Notes: a model not told the origin generated them from the sequence alone. A stretch of DNA of 34,727 bases from Hypsibius dujardini (GCA_001579985.1 LRSR01009750.1:1-34727), one strand, 5' to 3'; shown: positions 20,721-32,535, counted from the first letter of the stretch. Translations and numbers: made by a program.

Positions 20721-21143
20721 AGGCAAGCCGGACAACTGCTAATGTTAACAAACGAATACGTAAGAAAGCTTTGAACCGATGAATTCAGATTAGCAGATGA
20801 TGGAAGATTTTCCGCTCCCACGTGAAATAGATATACGTCACTCTCGAGCCATTTCTTAACCTGGTAATGTTTGGTAACCTCTCGGCAGTGGATGATGGAG
20901 ACCAGGTACGTACGCATCATGTATTTGCTAAGCCTTTTCAAAACTTGTCCCATTGTAAGTGAGTTCACGGGTGAATGGGTTTCATTGGAGAAATAGATTC
21001 TTCAGTCTGCGTATCGGTCGGTAATTGTGGTGGGCATTGCCGATTACATCAATCATCCCGGACCGGAAGCCACTAATCAGATTCCAGAGTGGAAAGACTT
21101 GTCTTCCATTGAATTCAACTACACATACAAGCCAAACGAACAG

Positions 21144-21785
21144 GTACCTGCATTTGTTGAATTTTAACGTAGCTCCTGTTGTGCCAACCGATTCGGAAAT
21201 AAAATGATATAAATGCAGGTCTTAATTAGGAATGGGAAAAACTAAAATTAGTCAACTGATTCTTTTCTCGGTCAACTAAAATTTAGTTGCCAAGGATTTT
21301 TAGTTTCTTTTAGTAGCTAAAGTTTTAGTATAGTTTTAGTCCAAAATAGTTGGCTGATTTTATTTTTTTTAGTTGTTCTCACTTACGTTTTAGTTTCTCA
21401 AACTTTTAGTTTAGTTTTTGAGCCAACTGAGAAAAAAAATCAGCAACACTTCTAGTAAATAATTTTTGCATTATTTATTAGATAGTGTGTTGTGGCTCAA
21501 TTTTGGTTTAGTTGTTTTAGCTTAACTTGGTTTTGCCTTCCCTAGTCGTCATTCAACACAAAAATCACTTGGAATAAACAGTGTTAAATAATTTATATCT
21601 TAAATAATTGCAGCTTCTCCATGAAGCATTCTATACCATTGTTCTACCATCATTCGATGGCTCAATCGAGCGTCTAGCATTTCGCAATTGCTTGCCCATG
21701 GAGACAGGCTTATCTTATGCGCACATATTCTTATATCCTTATATTATTTAAACGTGTTGTTCTAACACACGTTATGTGCATTTAG
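21144..21785. repeat. TTTAGTT-rich low-complexity stretch in copy A intron 6
   Basis: From about 21235 to 21545 the motif TTTTAGTTT/TTTAGTCC recurs in many variants, partly mirrored by AACTAAAATT. The same motif class occupies Ku70 intron 3 (11640-11850) and Ku70 intron 6 (14760-14930), so it may be a dispersed, decayed repeat. Confidence 0.5.
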
Positions 21786-23594
21786 ATAAGTCCACACGTT
21801 ACGTCAACGTACTATTCCGTGCTGCTGTTGGCAGAGGTCAGCACAACAAGTTCGCACTACACTTGTACAAAGAAGGACCAACCTTCATAATTAAACTGAC
21901 TGTTAATTGAATTTCCAATACGCAGATACTGAACGAAACACTCTCAGCGGACCCACATTTCGACCTTCGAGATGGAAGCGCTTTAGCGCGACGGTTCTTC
22001 AACCGCACAGTTAAGATTGACGATCTGCCAGTATACGTCGACGAGGTCGGCGAGCGACGCACAAACGGTGAAATCAGACAGTTCAACAACGAAACCGGAA
22101 AGTTTGAGGTGAGGTTCTCACAACTGATCAATTACTGGTGCCAGTCTCAGATTGAAATAAAATTGTTTTCCTGAAAACCCATTCTTCTAATATGATTTAA
22201 AAAAAATTTTGCTTGCCCTGTTCAATTGGAAACAATTAAAAAATGTTTTAAGATCATTCAAATATAAATGTCTCGGCAATAAGCACCAATTTCTAAAACT
22301 CTTTTGTCTTCGTATTTTTTATCCACTTTCTAACAACTTACCTAATTCGGAATCGACTGGCATAAACAAAAAAAATTTGAAGTGATGGGACAGAGCTATT
22401 TACACTGACGGAATCCTGATATTAGTTCAGTTCCAATCGTTTGATACATGTACATGTCATTGGAAACTCTTTGTGGATATTGATGACAAAAATAAACAAA
22501 ACTAATGAATCATACTAGAATTGATCTACGAGTTTTAGTTGCTAATTGTTTGGATTTAATTTATTTGGTTGGTTCAAAAAACTAAACGAAAAAGTTAAAG
22601 TTTTACTAAAGAAGTAATTAGTCGACCCATTATACTTTCTGCCTTCGCTATTTCTGGTGATGGATTACAGAAGGACCGTATGGACATATTTGCAGGTAAT
22701 AATGATTCAATCAGGCGCCACCGGCCAGGTCACACAAGTTCGGCCCATTAATTGGCACGGCCGGAGTCAATTTCCGGCAAACGAGCCCCTGTGTGGATAC
22801 TCCGGGAATAGTCCGCGGTGCATGCGTGCAGGTGGGTCGACCGCTACTTGCCGTTTGATTGCCCCGCTCTGCAGTAAACTTTTAATAGGTGTGATTTTGG
22901 TATGTCTTTTTAAATAGCTGAAACCGAAACGATAAAAAATGTTGTAGTCGGTGTGTCCATCGGATTTTTCGCATTGTTTTCGATCAGTATACTGCTTCTG
23001 TGGAGGTCTGTACCATACGGGGATACCTAAAATATATGTAATGAAACAACCTGCCGGCAATAACTGGACTCGTTGTTTGTTTCTGTTAAAAGGAAAAATT
23101 TATCCAAGCTTGCGGATGAGCAGTCATGGTGGGTGTTGAGAGACTGGTATCAACAGAATCACTATGAGGGGGAAGATTTAGCCCCCTAAATCTGATTATA
23201 ACTGAAGCAGACGGACTGATTTACACCGGACGGCCAGCTGACCACTCAACCACGCCCAACTTCACCAGTCCTCCCGCTCTCCTCAACACATTGTCATGTA
23301 TAATCATTGGTTTCTGTAGATCATTCTGTCCGTCTATCATTTACCATTTTCACTCTGCTTCACGTTGTTCGGAATACCCTGTCATCCCATCTTTGCCATA
23401 CACCAGTCACACCTTGACAACATTTTTTTTCACACCTTGACTAGTTACAAATTGACCCTTGCCTTTACCTTTACCTTTAAATTTATCTAATTTACCTTTG
23501 CCTAATTCACCATACATCACCAACGGCCCGCCAGCTTGACATGCGTTAAATTGCGGCAGATCTTGGGTTTGATGGGCCTCTCGCAGGCGGGTAA

Positions 23595-25563
23595 CAAGAA
23601 CTTCAAGGGCCAGAAGATGTAGCGGTGGACGAAGACACAATTTTGGACGGTATCGAAGCCCTTGGCAAGGAATTATGCCTGCGTCCCGCCACTCTCCAGA
23701 AGCTGGAGGAGGCTGGATTCGGGACCAAGGAGGACGTCAAACTGATGTCGGCGGAGGAAGTCGTCGGTCTCGGCGTCGTCTTATACGACATCCTCAAGAT
23801 CAAAAAGTGGATGACCCCAATCAGCGAGGCAATCTCCGGGCTGACCGTCAAAGTGGCCAACCTGCATCCATCGGCATCAACCTCACGTGCAGCCAAAGTC
23901 GCGCGCGCTCCATCGCAGCAGCAGCGTATGCCTTCTCATCGCAGTTCGTTCAATCTTCAGGATAAGTCTGAATCAGAATTTGAGCTGGAGACTGATCACG
24001 CACTGACTTTTCAGAAGCACGCCCGCAATCTCAAACGCCCTCATGGGTTGGTTTTAAAACGATTTGTTAGTTAGACGATTACTTGCTTATAGAAAAAACA
24101 TACGCCGAATGTACTCAAAGCACTCAAACGTCTTACTGTACCTTTGCACGAACTCGGATTTTCAGTGAAGTGGGACAATATGCAATTACCCACGCAAACC
24201 GCCAAATACCTCGGTTAATAATCAACTTAGTAGCATGTAACGTACGATTGCCACAGGATAAGCTTGATACTCTTGTCACAACATGTAAATCATATACAAG
24301 TCGCAAAAAAGTAACAAAGAAAGAACTCCGAGTTTTAGTTGGGCATATGTGTTTCATTATTGTGTGTGTATTATATGTGTTTCGCCGCTAGAGCTATTTT
24401 TGGTGGGCGCACGTTTGCACGTATATTTACAGACGCCCTAACGCCCCTCGAACAGCCGATATATAAAACGCCTGTAACAAAGCTATTACGTGACGAATTA
24501 AAATGGTGGGTCGATCTTACCAGTGGTCTTAGCGACCTATGTTCGTGTTCTCTTGGGCTACAACTACTTGACGCCATCATTCGAACAAATGCTTGCACTG
24601 TGGGCTTCGGCGCTGTGTGGGATGGTCGCTGAGTTGCGGGCGGATGGAATCTCTCCACAGTACTCCGGGAAAAACTAAACACAAGCTTTCAACAAAACTG
24701 GATATCCGTCTCCAATATGGATTCAAGCCTTAAAGATAATATAAAATTTCTAGAACTAATAGCAGTCTGTATTCCCATTATTAGTTTTGCGCCACTTCTA
24801 AAAAGTAAACGAGTTTTAATCGACTCCGACAACAAATTTACTGTTTCCTTCATTAAACGAGGCATTACGAAAAGTCCGGCCGTCCTAAAATGCTAAAAAT
24901 TAGTATTATACGCTTCCGTCGAATTTGATTTTCAGGTCACTACCAAACATATTTCAGGTATATCTTACATAGGCCCAGACACACTTAGCCGTTTAACATT
25001 GGAAAAAAAGGAAGAGCAGTTTTTTTTTCGAAAATTTACACTAACCGTTTCCGGGGGACGCCCTACCAAATAACTTTCTTTTCAGTTCCCGCAAAGTTCG
25101 AGGCATTAGAAGGAAGAGGGGCTGGACAGCAATGACGAAACGCACTCGAAACTCGCAATGACAAATCTATTTCAGTTTTTGTAAGACGTACGATATACGC
25201 CCTCTATCCGCAACCGCCAGAACTATCACGTTGTATATTGCTTACCTCTCCGAGTCACAAATCAGACGCCGCATAAAAACGTTAGAGTACTCAACAATCG
25301 GTAATTACGTAACTAGTTTACCTGCGTTACATGTAAAGCGTGGGTTCGCCTCCTTAGACCTTACGCACTGCAGCATTCGAATGACTTTGGCCGGATTAAA
25401 ACTTTCTCGAACGGAAGCACCCAACTGCAAGAAAGGAATAACCCTCAAGCACTTAAATGCCTCCCGCAACCGACTAACTAACAACCTCTTAGGTTCAACC
25501 TTCGGACAGCCTCTTTTGGAAAGCCTGCATATCATTATTTTTCACCATGGTGCGGAAATCTAA
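23595..25563 (+). mobile_element. Relic of a DIRS-like tyrosine-recombinase retrotransposon
   Basis: Three decayed segments lie in order on the plus strand. (1) 23595-24074: a gag-like ORF with a SAM-like domain (LQKLEEAGFGTKEDVKLMSA). (2) About 24080-25020, over several frames: the end of reverse transcriptase (LGLIIN, LPQDKLDTL, KKVTKKELRVLVGH, GGRTFARIF) and RNase H remains (VGFGAVWDG, ELIAVCIPII, VLIDSDNKFTVSFIKRG), ending in HISGISYIGPDTLSR. (3) 25174-25563: the N-terminal core-binding part of a tyrosine recombinase (PLSATARTITLYIAYLSES, then STIGNYVTSLPALHVKRGF). The catalytic RT core and the recombinase active-site half are missing. RT/RNase H followed by a tyrosine recombinase is the DIRS order. 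It lies between receptor copies A and B. Termini were not found. Confidence 0.75.
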
Positions 25564-25739
25564 CATTTTTGCCGTCCCATCAGATAGCTTCCCAAAGGGG
25601 CATGTGTATTCAGTAATGATTTGAAGTGCCAACGCAGATTGTTTCCATACAGAATCATCGGAATAGGTAGTCGACGTTATTGGCAATAACACATCACATT
25701 ATCTTCATGAAGTAGTTTCCGGTACTTGGAATGCAGAGT

Positions 25740-26053
25740 CAGAGGCTGGCTTAGGGCCCTTACAAGACGGAACCAGGACCCCTCATGGTAGGGCCAAGGG
25801 GTGAGCAAACAAAGGAACATTTTTTTTTTTCAAAACTGAACCCAAAAATTCGGTCTCTTGTCTCCCTGGGATTTCAAAACGTTTTCAAAAACATCAGTTT
25901 TTATTCAAATTTAGACCTTTCTTGAATGTTTGGAACCTCCCATTTGTATTCATCAATGGGAGCTTACAAATTCCACTTGCCCCTTTGCTCATCCCCAGGC
26001 CCTACCATGAAGAGTTCTGGTTCTGACCTGTACGGACCCTAAACTAACCCCTG
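25740..26053. mobile_element. hAT-like MITE with 8-bp target duplication
   Basis: This 314-bp element has imperfect terminal inverted repeats of about 60 bp. The left end is CAGAGGCTGGCTTAGGGCCC. The right end, read inverted, is CAGGGGTTAGTTTAGGGTCC. Both continue to a shared CTTCATGGTAGGGCC-type block (CTCATGG on the left). The flanks are TGCAGAGT on the left and TGCAGGGT on the right, a 7-of-8 match. CAGRGG ends and an 8-bp duplication are the hAT hallmarks. It has no coding capacity. Confidence 0.75.
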
Positions 26054-26836
26054 TGCAGGGTCATACTGAGCACCCTGTGTATGCAGAGTGCGGCGTGTCA
26101 ATCATATTCCGACGCAGGCTGATGACCTTGGTGGTCTAGAGTAATACTTAGATGCTTTGTCGTACCGCGTTTGTCGTTGCTTACTAATGACCACTTCCTC
26201 TCAAGGCATGTTCTTATTGATGTTATCAAAACCTATTCCCTTTGCATACAACAACAGGGATGAAGGAAATTAAAAGGGCCTAAGGGACTTCAGCCAATGT
26301 ACACGTAATTTTATCATATGATGAAAGGTGCGGACAAAGACAAAATGGTTCTTCCACACCGTTCGGTGCTTTCTCTCAAATTGTTGTGTACAGAGCGTGC
26401 ACAGAATGGATGCCTAATGTTCAGATTGAATGCAAGCAGGAAATGCACAGGATATTCGCCTTCATAGATCCCATTATGACGTCCAGATAAACCAGCCATA
26501 CATGATGCTTTAAAAGACTCGGCTTACCTCTCGACGGAGAAGCACCTCGACTGCCAAAGCGGGATTCAAGAGCCTGAAAAATGAAAGGGTGAGTAAATGT
26601 GTGCTTTAATGATCCCGCGGATAAAAGGATTTGTTCTCATTTGCAAAATGTTTGCTCCGACAAAAGATCATACTCCCAATGAAAACTCTGTGCTAAGGGT
26701 TGAGATATAATTTAAAGTTTTTGTCGAACCAGCAATATTTTATTTAATTTTTAACCTTATTTCCTGGTTTAACTAAATACAAGTTGGAGGTAATTATACT
26801 GTATATTACAAGGACTTAAACGTTAGAGAACCGGGA
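26054..26836. other. Intergenic region upstream of receptor copy B
   Basis: No gene is supported. A minus-strand 46-base stretch near 26527-26572 is bounded by AG and GTAAG and could be read as a small exon, but nothing joins to it. The copy B promoter should lie in the last few hundred bases. Confidence 0.4.
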
Positions 26837-29800
26837 ATGACTTGCAAGGCCCAAATTCTCAACTTAATAGTACTTTGGTTCGTGATGGCGACAAATATCG
26901 GGACCTTGACGACAAAAACCCGAAAGATCAGAACCATCAATATTGCCACGCCAGGGACTTTATCGGTGAGCAGTGCATCGGGTCTGCCATTTATTGCGCC
27001 AGCAATCGAGTCTGCCATTCAAGAGCTGCAGCGAGAGTACGCCGGAGTCTTCAACTGGACGTGGGAGCTCATCTACGATAAGTCTACCAGAGATTATTAT
27101 GATTATCTGTATTCAGCCGATGGTTTGGTTGCCAAATGGTACTACAAGCAACGGTCGCCCGCGGATTTAACCGTGTTCTTGTATGCAGGTGAGTATAGGC
27201 TATTCACAATCTCGTGTATCGAATATATTCGCAATGAAAGCAAATAATGAAAAGCGTTTGGAAGGTTACCTGGGCAGCCAAACATAATTTGTGCATAAAA
27301 AAACTGCTAGTACAATTAAATGAGTTTTTATGTGCGAAAGACCTAGACATTGAACATTGAACACATTCTCAAACATATCGTCATTGGTTGTATATTTCTT
27401 AATGTTCTTAAATTTACAACTAAATTTAAGGTGTACTGAGTGGCAGGCCATACAAAAATAGTTACATTATTACCATTATACATTGTATTTCGCCAAACAA
27501 TTTGTCATTTGTTCCGGCTCTGACTAACAGGAGGACCAGAAGTCGAAAATATCAACCGCCTCGCTGCTGAATGGAACACTTTAATGATAACGAGGTTCGT
27601 GTGGCAACGAAATGCATGAAAAGGAAATTTATTGCTTTAAATTTACTACAATATGTTTTTGCTGGTTGTAGTACCGCAACCATGCCTACGCAAAGAAACA
27701 AGCGGCTGAGCCCGTCGTGGTTGACCACAGGTTGCTGCCTTACAACGAATTTTGTCAAACCTTACGTATATCTGATGAAGGCAAACAATTGGACCTCACT
27801 ATACTTGGTTGTGGATGCCGGCACCATCATGACACCCACGGTAGCCAAGGACGTTTCGGTGGCAATAAAAAATATGAAAGCAGCTCAACATATTATGTTC
27901 ACTATCCCCGTGGGGAGCCGTAACGAGGACACGTACGAAGTAGCGCTGAAAGACTTCCGCAAGACCAGTAGAGGTACACAAGTATACATGAAGTGGTTGG
28001 AGCTGCATCTTCATCCCATATTACGCAGCACCTTTTCTATGTGAATTTGTATGGATCAGTGGCGTGTGCTTCTTACCATCTCCATAGTGCTATTCTTTTT
28101 CGGACATTCCGACAGCTTGAAGGGATTCTTGGTGAGTAATGCTGAGGGTAGTATGAATGAGGAATCCTCAAAATTCGACTCGTGAGTTTTTTTTAATTGA
28201 CCTGCCATGTCGATGGAAGTTTGCCGAAATATTGTTTGCACTGCTCTTCCAACAGAGGCAGGGATTATTTCATTCAACCAGATTGGATGTGCACGAGTGT
28301 GCTGCAGTGTGCTATAAGAATATCCAATAACGAGTGATCTTGCAAATTTAAATCTGATGAAGTCGATCGACGCAGAATTAAATACATATGTAATAATGAC
28401 ACATTAAGAAAACGGAAATAATTTCAGTTTCAGTAAAAGACTTAAATAAGCTATTGTTAGTTACGCAAAAAGAGTTTTTTTGTTCGGAAGCGAACTTAAA
28501 TTTAAATTTTGTACATGTCAAGAGAAAGGAAATTGATCGTAACTAAAATCCATATCTCCCATATCCCAGAGATCTGTAATTATTCACGTTACCGTTTCCG
28601 TTGATGATTACCGGAATGCGAGCAAGGTTAATAATGTTTCGTTAATAAATTCCAATGTGTCTGAATTGATTGTTGTTTTATATAATAATCATGTTTCGTA
28701 CCGGAAGAAAAAAGACGCATCTAGGAAATCTTTTGCCTCGGGAGTCGGATGGATTGGGCATCGTATTAACAACTTTATCCTTTCAGAGGCAAGCCGGAAA
28801 TATGGGAATGTTATCGTCGGAATACGTAAGGAACCTTCCGGCATTTTGCGATTTGCAGGAACCATTAGCAGAATTGTTATATTCAGATTTATATCACGCT
28901 CGAACCATTTCGAAGCAACCCGATGTTTGGCAATCTCACCTCATCAGTAGAGGAAGATCAGGTACTCATCGTCTTATATAGATACAAATAGTAGTATATA
29001 AATATATCGCGTGAAGACACTTGGACAGTAGATGGGTCTTATTACATAGTGTATAAATACAATTATTTTAACAATTATAATAATTATAATAATTATAACG
29101 ATTATAACAGTTATTATTAGAATTATTATACAATGTATAATTATATATAATCACATGGGTCTTATTATACAATGTAGCGCCTGCAGGCAGCGTACGGATC
29201 ACTAATAGTGGTGACCATCGCCGAGTATATTAATCAGCCGGGACTGGAAGCTACGAGTCGATTTGCGCAGTGGAAGAGCATCTCATCTGCAGCTTTCAAC
29301 TATACCTACAACACCACCGAACAGGTATATGGTAATGCAAAGTCGCACATGTACCAGAAATAAGAAGCGTTAAATTAATTAGTTTTAGAGTTTAGATGCG
29401 AATAAAAATAGTGAATTCTTTGCACAGCTTGTTTAAACACTAAACATGCTTTATCTAAAGGAGGCCATCCTTATAAGTCGAAAGTATGTGTTGGAATAAA
29501 GTATGCAAAACGTCGTTCTACATTTCAGTGTATTTGTAGTTATATCGATGTAGTTGGAAATTGAATATGCAGATATTTATTGAAAAACCAGAGGCGGCTC
29601 TTGCACCATTTGCAGTGTCTTGGCAACAACACAAATCATGATTGTTAAATACCGAGTACAGATGCATTTTTTCGCTGCTTGTAGCTGAGTCCTCACGTCA
29701 CATCGACGTACTACACGATGCTACTTTTAGCCGAAGTATGAACCATCATGACAACCAAGTGCAACATCTAAAGTAATACTGTTGTGAATATGGAACTATA

Positions 29801-30889
29801 TTTGCACCAGGTCTTAAACGAAACCCTTGACGCAATTCCTGATGTGGACCTTCTGGATGGAAGCCGATTGGCACGCCTGTTCTTCAATCGAACCGTTAAA
29901 ATTGATAGCCTTTCCGTTTACGTGGATGAAGCGGGCGAGAGACGCACAGACATGGAAATCAGGCAGTTCAACAAAAAGACCGGAGATTTCGAAGTAAGTA
30001 ACCGAGATTGCCCAGGAAAAGCCACAGTATAACGTGTCCGAACAGTTTGCGAAAATTACAACTAATGCACAAAAATAGTCAAAACAATGTCATTTATCGA
30101 ACTGAACGATTCTTTCCTAATACGGAATGCTTGAAATTAAACTCATCAAATATTTTTAAACAGTACATTTATTTTAATTGAATTATTGTAGTTTTATTTT
30201 GACTTTGTACTCGCAATGCATTTTGGTTAATATATCGAGGACACATATGCAGAATAAAAAAATTGTTGTTAATGTTTCGAATACCTGGAGCGCGGATCTT
30301 TCCCGTCTCGAGCAATCTGACCGTAGAGCGAGCTGCACACAGGAGTCTCGAAAATGATGCTCCATTATTACGGTGGTATTAATGTTTTTCAACAGACGAT
30401 CATGATTCAATCGGGCGCCACTGAAACGGTCACACAGATTCGACCCCTGAACTGGCATGGAACCGGTCAGTTCCCGTCAAATGAACCCATGTGTGGATAC
30501 GCTGGCAATAATCCACGTTGTACGCACGAAGGTGGGCTTGTTATACTGTTTGATCATTCACGGTCATACAGTTTTTTCATTTACCTTCTGAAATAGCTGA
30601 AATGAATAAAAGGAAAAATTGGCAACAGATGCGTCCACCGCAATCATGAGTTCCGCCATCGCTGTGGGGATTGGCTTGATATTGGCCACCGTAGTCGTCG
30701 GTTACTCCTGGAGGTATGTGTGTGTGTGTTTACTCTTGGCCTGCCTGATTATTGTTGTGAGTGTGGTGTTAGTTAGTCTGCGATTACATTGCCAGGAGAT
30801 GCATCACTGCCGAGGTTGACGGTAGGACATGGTGGGATTTATCGGATTGGCATGTGCCGTCGTCCATGTCGTTTACACCACGTCACTAG
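26837..30889 (+). CDS. NPR/receptor-guanylate-cyclase-like receptor lacking the cyclase, copy B (NPR-C-like architecture)
   Basis: Eleven exons close in frame to 1,620 nt (539 residues): 26837-27188, 27531-27594, 27672-27973, 28088-28131, 28787-28961, 29191-29324, 29685-29735, 29811-29993, 30396-30531, 30629-30713 and 30796-30889. A hydrophobic N-terminus (signal peptide) precedes an ANF-receptor ligand-binding domain with NKRLSPSWLTTGCC, NNWTSLYLVVDAG and YVDEAGERRTDMEIRQF. The membrane-proximal RPLNWHG..CGYAGNNPRC (C468, C477) resembles the Cys motif of natriuretic peptide receptors. A single helix is at about 487-507, then a tail of about 31 residues with TWWDLSDW, and the stop. No kinase-homology or guanylate-cyclase domain occurs before copy C starts 2.2 kb away. 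The length and layout match NPR-C type receptors, which clear ligand or signal without cGMP. The ligand is unknown. Several N-glycosylation sequons are visible. Confidence 0.85.
28132..28786. other. Intron 4 of receptor copy B
   Basis: No feature is supported in this 655-base AT-rich intron. It ends in a good polypyrimidine/CAG acceptor before exon 5. It is close in length to intron 4 of copy A. Confidence 0.5.
29030..29175. repeat. AATTATAAT-rich tandem tract in copy B intron 5
   Basis: TAATTATAATAATTATAACG units are flanked by a direct repeat, ATGGGTCTTATTA, seen at about 29032 and 29155. It is a short AT-rich microsatellite. Confidence 0.7.
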
Positions 30890-31059
30890 TATATGTTAAT
30901 TTATAGATTTTCCTTCCGAAAATGTTCAATGTATTTGCGAAATTTCGAACCTATCCACATACAGAAGTTTCGCCCGATACTGCTGCCAATGCCGATTTTT
31001 CCAAGCAGGCGTGAACAACGGGGCAAAGATCCGACTAATTAATATATGGTCGAAGCTGC

Positions 31060-31503
31060 GGGCACGGAAGTTAACGGGTGTTTTCTGGAGACACAGGTTT
31101 TCGCATGGGTTTTCTGGAGGCGCGGGTTTTCTGGGGCACGGATTTTCAAGCGAGTGTTTTTTGCGAGACGGGAATTTTATTCAGTTGTAAGTGGTCTTGT
31201 GACGCTTTGGAAGAGTTGAGGCGATGCCTTTAGTAGACTTGTCAGTACTCAGTTCAGTAGGCTTTTTGGTATACCTTTCATGTCGAAGTGCGATTACACT
31301 AAAATAGTGGTATTTAATTCTAGTTGTAACGAAAGAATTTGTTTGTATCGTCAGCAGCCTTCGGAAAGGTTATCAGGAACTGACGGTCAAGCGCATCTGC
31401 AAGATGTTTTTACATTTTTTCCTTAAAGAAAAGCCTAAAAAATCCGTTCTCCCAGAAAATACTCGTGCGACCACCCTTGCCCCCAGAAAACACCCGTGCC
31501 GGT
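31060..31503. mobile_element. Possible fold-back element with GGGTGTTTTCTGG arms
   Basis: The left part (31060-31160) has three to four direct copies of GGGTTTTCTGGAGGC-like units next to GGCACGG. The right part (31443-31503) carries the inverse, CCCCCAGAAAACACCCGTGC, plus one diverged unit. The middle of about 280 bp is unique. Arms of direct subrepeats facing each other fit a fold-back-type element, but no target duplication was confirmed. Confidence 0.45.
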
Positions 31504-31595
31504 AGTCGTTATTTTAATATATACTGTACCATCAGTGGCAGATTGAGATCGGCCTGGAAGGGAGAATGGCAAACCTGCTGGAGGGGCGCAAATTT

Positions 31596-31770
31596 GTTTC
31601 CTTTCCCTCCCCCCTGGTCCGGCGGAGGGGAAGCTCTAACATGTAAAAAACGTATAAAATTTTACCCCCTCTCACCGGGCGAGGGAAGGGGCAAGCTTTT
31701 TTATGTAAAATGCATAACAAATTTTGCCCCACCCCGGGGGGCGGGGGAAATCAAAAATCATCTTTAACGC
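31596..31770. repeat. GC-rich tandem repeat of about 60 bp, three units
   Basis: Each unit has a C-rich then G-rich block that can pair with itself (such as CCCCCTCTCACCGGGCGAGGG or CCCCACCCCGGGGGGCGGGG), followed by an AT-rich spacer containing ATGTAAAA..CATAACAAAT. Three diverged units lie head to tail. Confidence 0.6.
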
Positions 31771-32509
31771 TGGGAGACGGGGAGGTGGGACCTCGAAGTC
31801 CCTAGTCCCGCTTCGCGGGTACGAAGCAAAGTTCAAGTATTGCAGAGATCTTGTTGAGACGATGCAATTAGAGTCGAGAGGGTTCTGTTCCTTGCACCGT
31901 GTCCGCCGGGTGAAATGACAGTTGTCATCCTGTACCAAATGTCCCTCTATATATTAGCGACAGTGCGGTCGTCAACAAAATGCATCAAAAACGTTTTAAT
32001 GAACGAGTTTGAACAAGTGATCAGCCGGAGCTGTCAAGAAAAATGAATCAGCGAATTTTGGAAATTGGCAGATCGCATTTGGCTGAGCGGTAATGCAGCC
32101 GAGTTGTCAACAATCGGAAAATGCGAATAGACCAATCACAGGCCTTCATTTGGACGTGAACGGCTCAACATTTTGCTTGCTCGCTGATACCCTTTTTTGA
32201 TCCCCTTTATTAACAGACTTTTTTTACACACTTTATTGCCGGCTTTATTGTCTCTTTTGTGTTTGAGTTGTCTTGATACGATTTGTCAACTGGTGTGAAA
32301 TGTATATGATCACGAAATGTCTGGATACGAATTAAAAGAGGTACGAATTTTCTGGATACGACATGTGTTTGTACGGGTGCAACCGCAGTCAGCGCAAACC
32401 TTTCTTATTGACGCCATAATAAGTCCATCCCACTTCGGCATGATTCCAACAGGTGACTTGAGCCATGTGTCAAAGAACAGAGAATGAAAGATGAGAAGGC
32501 ATGGTTACC

Positions 32510-32535
32510 GGTATTGCAAGACGTCTTGCAATACC
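32510..32535. repeat. Perfect 26-bp palindrome
   Basis: Left half GGTATTGCAAGAC; the right half is its exact reverse complement. The centre is GACGTC and there is no spacer. It lies 541 bp upstream of the copy C start codon. Confidence 0.9.

Larger units (their letters stand above)
18418..23189 (+). pseudogene. NPR/receptor-guanylate-cyclase-like receptor, copy A (exon 5 broken)
   Basis: Eleven exon positions match copy B: 18418-18754, 19382-19448, 19561-19862, 20001-20044, 20721-20905 (broken), 21006-21143, 21786-21836, 21926-22108, 22696-22831, 22918-23005 and 23093-23189. The ectodomain is the ANF-receptor ligand-binding fold, with NKRLSPTWLATGCC, NNWTSVYQVVD and the membrane-proximal RPINWHGRSQFPANEPLCGY of natriuretic peptide receptors. 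One membrane helix (GVSIGFFALFSISILLLW) is followed by about 30 residues ending EDLAP and a stop; no kinase or cyclase domain follows. In the frame of copy B, exon 5 has TGA soon after EYVRKL, then two TAA codons and length changes. Leaving exon 5 out rejoins exon 4 (phase 0) to exon 6 (phase 0) and gives 480 residues. So this is either a pseudogene or an exon-skipping paralogue. Confidence 0.75.

Noticed and set aside
20717-20968. Minus-strand open frame across broken exon 5 of copy A
   Set aside because: The plus strand here aligns with exon 5 of copy B, so the minus-strand frame is a shadow.
25495-25692. Minus-strand open frame opposite the recombinase relic
   Set aside because: It overlaps the retroelement remains in the other direction and shows no known domain.
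26314-26575. Possible minus-strand gene with a 46-base exon bounded by AG and GTAAG near 26527-26572
   Set aside because: Neighbouring open frames do not join in phase and no family is recognised; too short to support.
26837-30889. Complete receptor guanylate cyclase
   Set aside because: No kinase-homology or cyclase coding sequence follows the membrane helix before the next gene copy.
31780-31850. tRNA-like hairpin around CCCGCTTCGCGGG
   Set aside because: No full cloverleaf, anticodon arm or T-loop consensus could be built.
31465-31938. Proline/glycine-rich open frames on both strands
   Set aside because: They come from the GC-rich 60-bp tandem repeat.
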